Made by a program: the position numbers and the translations under genes
The notes under the pieces: generated by a model
Seen by the model: the letters and a program-made list of their open reading frames with translations, nothing else
Databases searched by the model: none
What the model was told of the DNA's origin: nothing
Shown here: piece by piece, positions 62,708-64,000 of the stretch
Position numbering within the stretch: position 1 is the first letter of the stretch
Layout: each line of letters begins with the position of its first letter
Origin: CAYUAI01 sp964442745
GTDB taxonomy: Bacteria; Pseudomonadota; Gammaproteobacteria; S012-40
DNA: 64,000 bases
Reading direction: 5' to 3'
Assembly (NCBI GenBank): GCA_964442745.1
Contig: CAYUAI010000013.1
Span: 1 to 64,000, forward strand

Positions 62708-64000
62708 ATGGACTTAGAGATAATCATTTTAGCGGCAGGAAAAGGCACTCGAATGCGCTCCAGATTACCTAAGGTTTTACAACCATTAGCTGGTGTGACA
62801 TTGTTGGAGCATGTTGTGAATACCGCCAAATCGATGCAGCCTAAAACAATGTCGGTTGTTTATGGTCATGGCGGTGATTTAGTGCTCAATCATTTGTCGC
62901 ATATGGAAGCGATTAATTGGGTAGAGCAAGCGGAACAATTAGGAACTGGCCACGCCGTAATGCAAGCCTATCCACATTTGCAAGCCGATAGTATTGTGCT
63001 GGTACTTTACGGCGATGTACCATTAACTCAAGTGGCTACCCTCAATCGTTTATTGGAGAATTTTCAGCAAGCAGATACCGCGATTTCTTTATTAACCGCC
63101 ACGCTAGAGGACGCCAGTGGTTATGGTCGTATCATTCGTGATCCGCATAATCAAGTGATTGCCATCGTGGAAGAGAAAGATGCAACAGAAGATCAAAAAA
63201 AGATCTGCGAAGTGAATACCGGGATCTTAGCCGCGAAAGCCTCTTTATTAGTCGGTTGGTTAGATCAACTTGATACCAATAATGCCCAGGGTGAGCTATA
63301 TTTAACCGATGTTATCCGTATGGCCGTGGCGGATGGTCAGCGAGTGCAAACCGCATCGGCGATGCACGATTGGGAAATACTGGGGGTTAATGACAAATTA
63401 CAATTGTCAGGCTTGGAGCGCCAGTTTCAACTCAACCAAGCGCAGGCCTTAATGCGAGCCGGCGTTACTTTACGTGATCCGCAGCGTTTCGATAATCGAG
63501 GGAACTTGGCTGTGGGTCAAGATGTGCTCATTGATGTGAATGTCATCATTGAAGGAAATGTGAGTTTAGGTAATGGCACAACCGTGGGAGCCAATACCTC
63601 GTTGACGAATGTGCAGGTAGCCGATGGCGTGACCATTAAAGCGAATTGTGTGATTGAGGATGCAGTGATTGGTCAAGGCTGCATCATTGGGCCCTTTGCG
63701 CGGATTCGACCAGGTACCGAGCTTAAAGCGGCAGTTCATATCGGAAATTTTGTAGAAATCAAAAAGTCCAAAGTAGATAGTAACAGTAAAATCAATCATC
63801 TAAGCTATATTGGTGATGCGATAGTCGGACAGCGCGTGAATATTGGTGCAGGCACGATTACCTGTAATTATGATGGTGTCAATAAGAACAGGACTATAAT
63901 AGAAGATGATGTTTTTGTTGGTTCCGACTCACAGTTAATCGCACCGGTGACGATTCAACAGGGGGCGACCATTGCGGCTGGCACCACGGTAAATAAAACA
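62708..64000 (+). CDS. glmU: GlmU, bifunctional UDP-GlcNAc pyrophosphorylase (partial)
   Basis: Acetylates glucosamine-1-phosphate and forms UDP-GlcNAc. About 431 residues visible of roughly 455, cut by the window edge. N-terminal uridylyltransferase: IIILAAGKGTRMRSRLPKVL, LGTGHAVMQA, LYGDVPL. C-terminal left-handed beta-helix (about 250 on): IGPFARIRPGTELK, NHLSYIGDA, GAGTITCNYDGVNK. Starts at the ATG at 62708. Confidence 0.97.
   Translation, partial: MDLEIIILAAGKGTRMRSRLPKVLQPLAGVTLLEHVVNTAKSMQPKTMSVVYGHGGDLVLNHLSHMEAINWVEQAEQLGTGHAVMQAYPHLQADSIVLVLYGDVPLTQVATLNRLLENFQQADTAISLLTATLEDASGYGRIIRDPHNQVIAIVEEKDATEDQKKICEVNTGILAAKASLLVGWLDQLDTNNAQGELYLTDVIRMAVADGQRVQTASAMHDWEILGVNDKLQLSGLERQFQLNQAQALMRAGVTLRDPQRFDNRGNLAVGQDVLIDVNVIIEGNVSLGNGTTVGANTSLTNVQVADGVTIKANCVIEDAVIGQGCIIGPFARIRPGTELKAAVHIGNFVEIKKSKVDSNSKINHLSYIGDAIVGQRVNIGAGTITCNYDGVNKNRTIIEDDVFVGSDSQLIAPVTIQQGATIAAGTTVNKT

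Noticed and set aside
1..64000. tRNA or rRNA genes
   Set aside because: None recognised by eye on either strand; a tRNA covariance search would be decisive.

Overview
The window is chromosomal DNA of an AT-rich gammaproteobacterium. The supporting evidence is the glnA-ntrB-ntrC order, the gyrB/recF/dnaN/dnaA block beside rpmH-rnpA-yidD-yidC-mnmE, the mnmG-rsmG-parA-parB-atp-glmU run, and glyQS/gmhB/plsC near gyrB as in Pseudomonas. AtpD, GlnA, NtrC and GyrB look typically gammaproteobacterial. I cannot name the species. A sulfur-relay cassette and a giant multihaem cytochrome hint at a lithotrophic or redox-versatile lifestyle, but that is inference.

Layout. 0-8.4 kb (almost all minus strand): nitrogen regulators NtrC/NtrB, a DUF4124 protein, glutamine synthetase, a cation-diffusion transporter, a TusA-like sulfur carrier coupled to a PP-loop thiolation-type enzyme, and a double-FHA protein. 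8.4-11.1 kb: gene-poor DNA with a striking DnaA-box palindrome next to an AT-rich trinucleotide tract (an oriC candidate), small repeats, a probable group II intron remnant, and two decayed genes (zincin and lipoprotein). 11.1-29 kb: accessory region with an orphan ParA, a CYTH/CHAD protein, an ECF sigma/anti-sigma operon, threonine ammonia-lyase, two GGDEF proteins, an APP1-type phosphatase, a FecR-domain protein, a predicted outer-membrane protein and an 862-residue protein with 34 CXXCH motifs. A second oriC-like segment lies at 28.26-28.47 kb.

29.3-39 kb: glyQS, a YVTN-type beta-propeller with a C-terminal anchor, gmhB, plsC, a broken HipA-like kinase gene, an LEA14-type lipoprotein, a CPA2/RCK antiporter and fbp. 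39-45.6 kb: gyrB, recF (carrying two parS matches), dnaN and dnaA on the minus strand. 46.4-64 kb (plus strand): ribosome/RNase P/membrane insertion genes, tRNA modification genes mnmE and mnmG, rsmG, parAB, the complete F-type ATP synthase operon, and glmU running off the end.

The main points for follow-up are: (1) two separated loci with the same DnaA-box/spacer/TAA-repeat architecture, 20 kb apart and both far from dnaA, while the dnaA-rpmH gap has no good DnaA boxes; (2) a single polypeptide predicted to bind 34 c-type haems in 17 repeats of about 47 residues; (3) parS sites embedded in recF; (4) several small dispersed hairpin repeats and decayed genes clustered around the putative origin.
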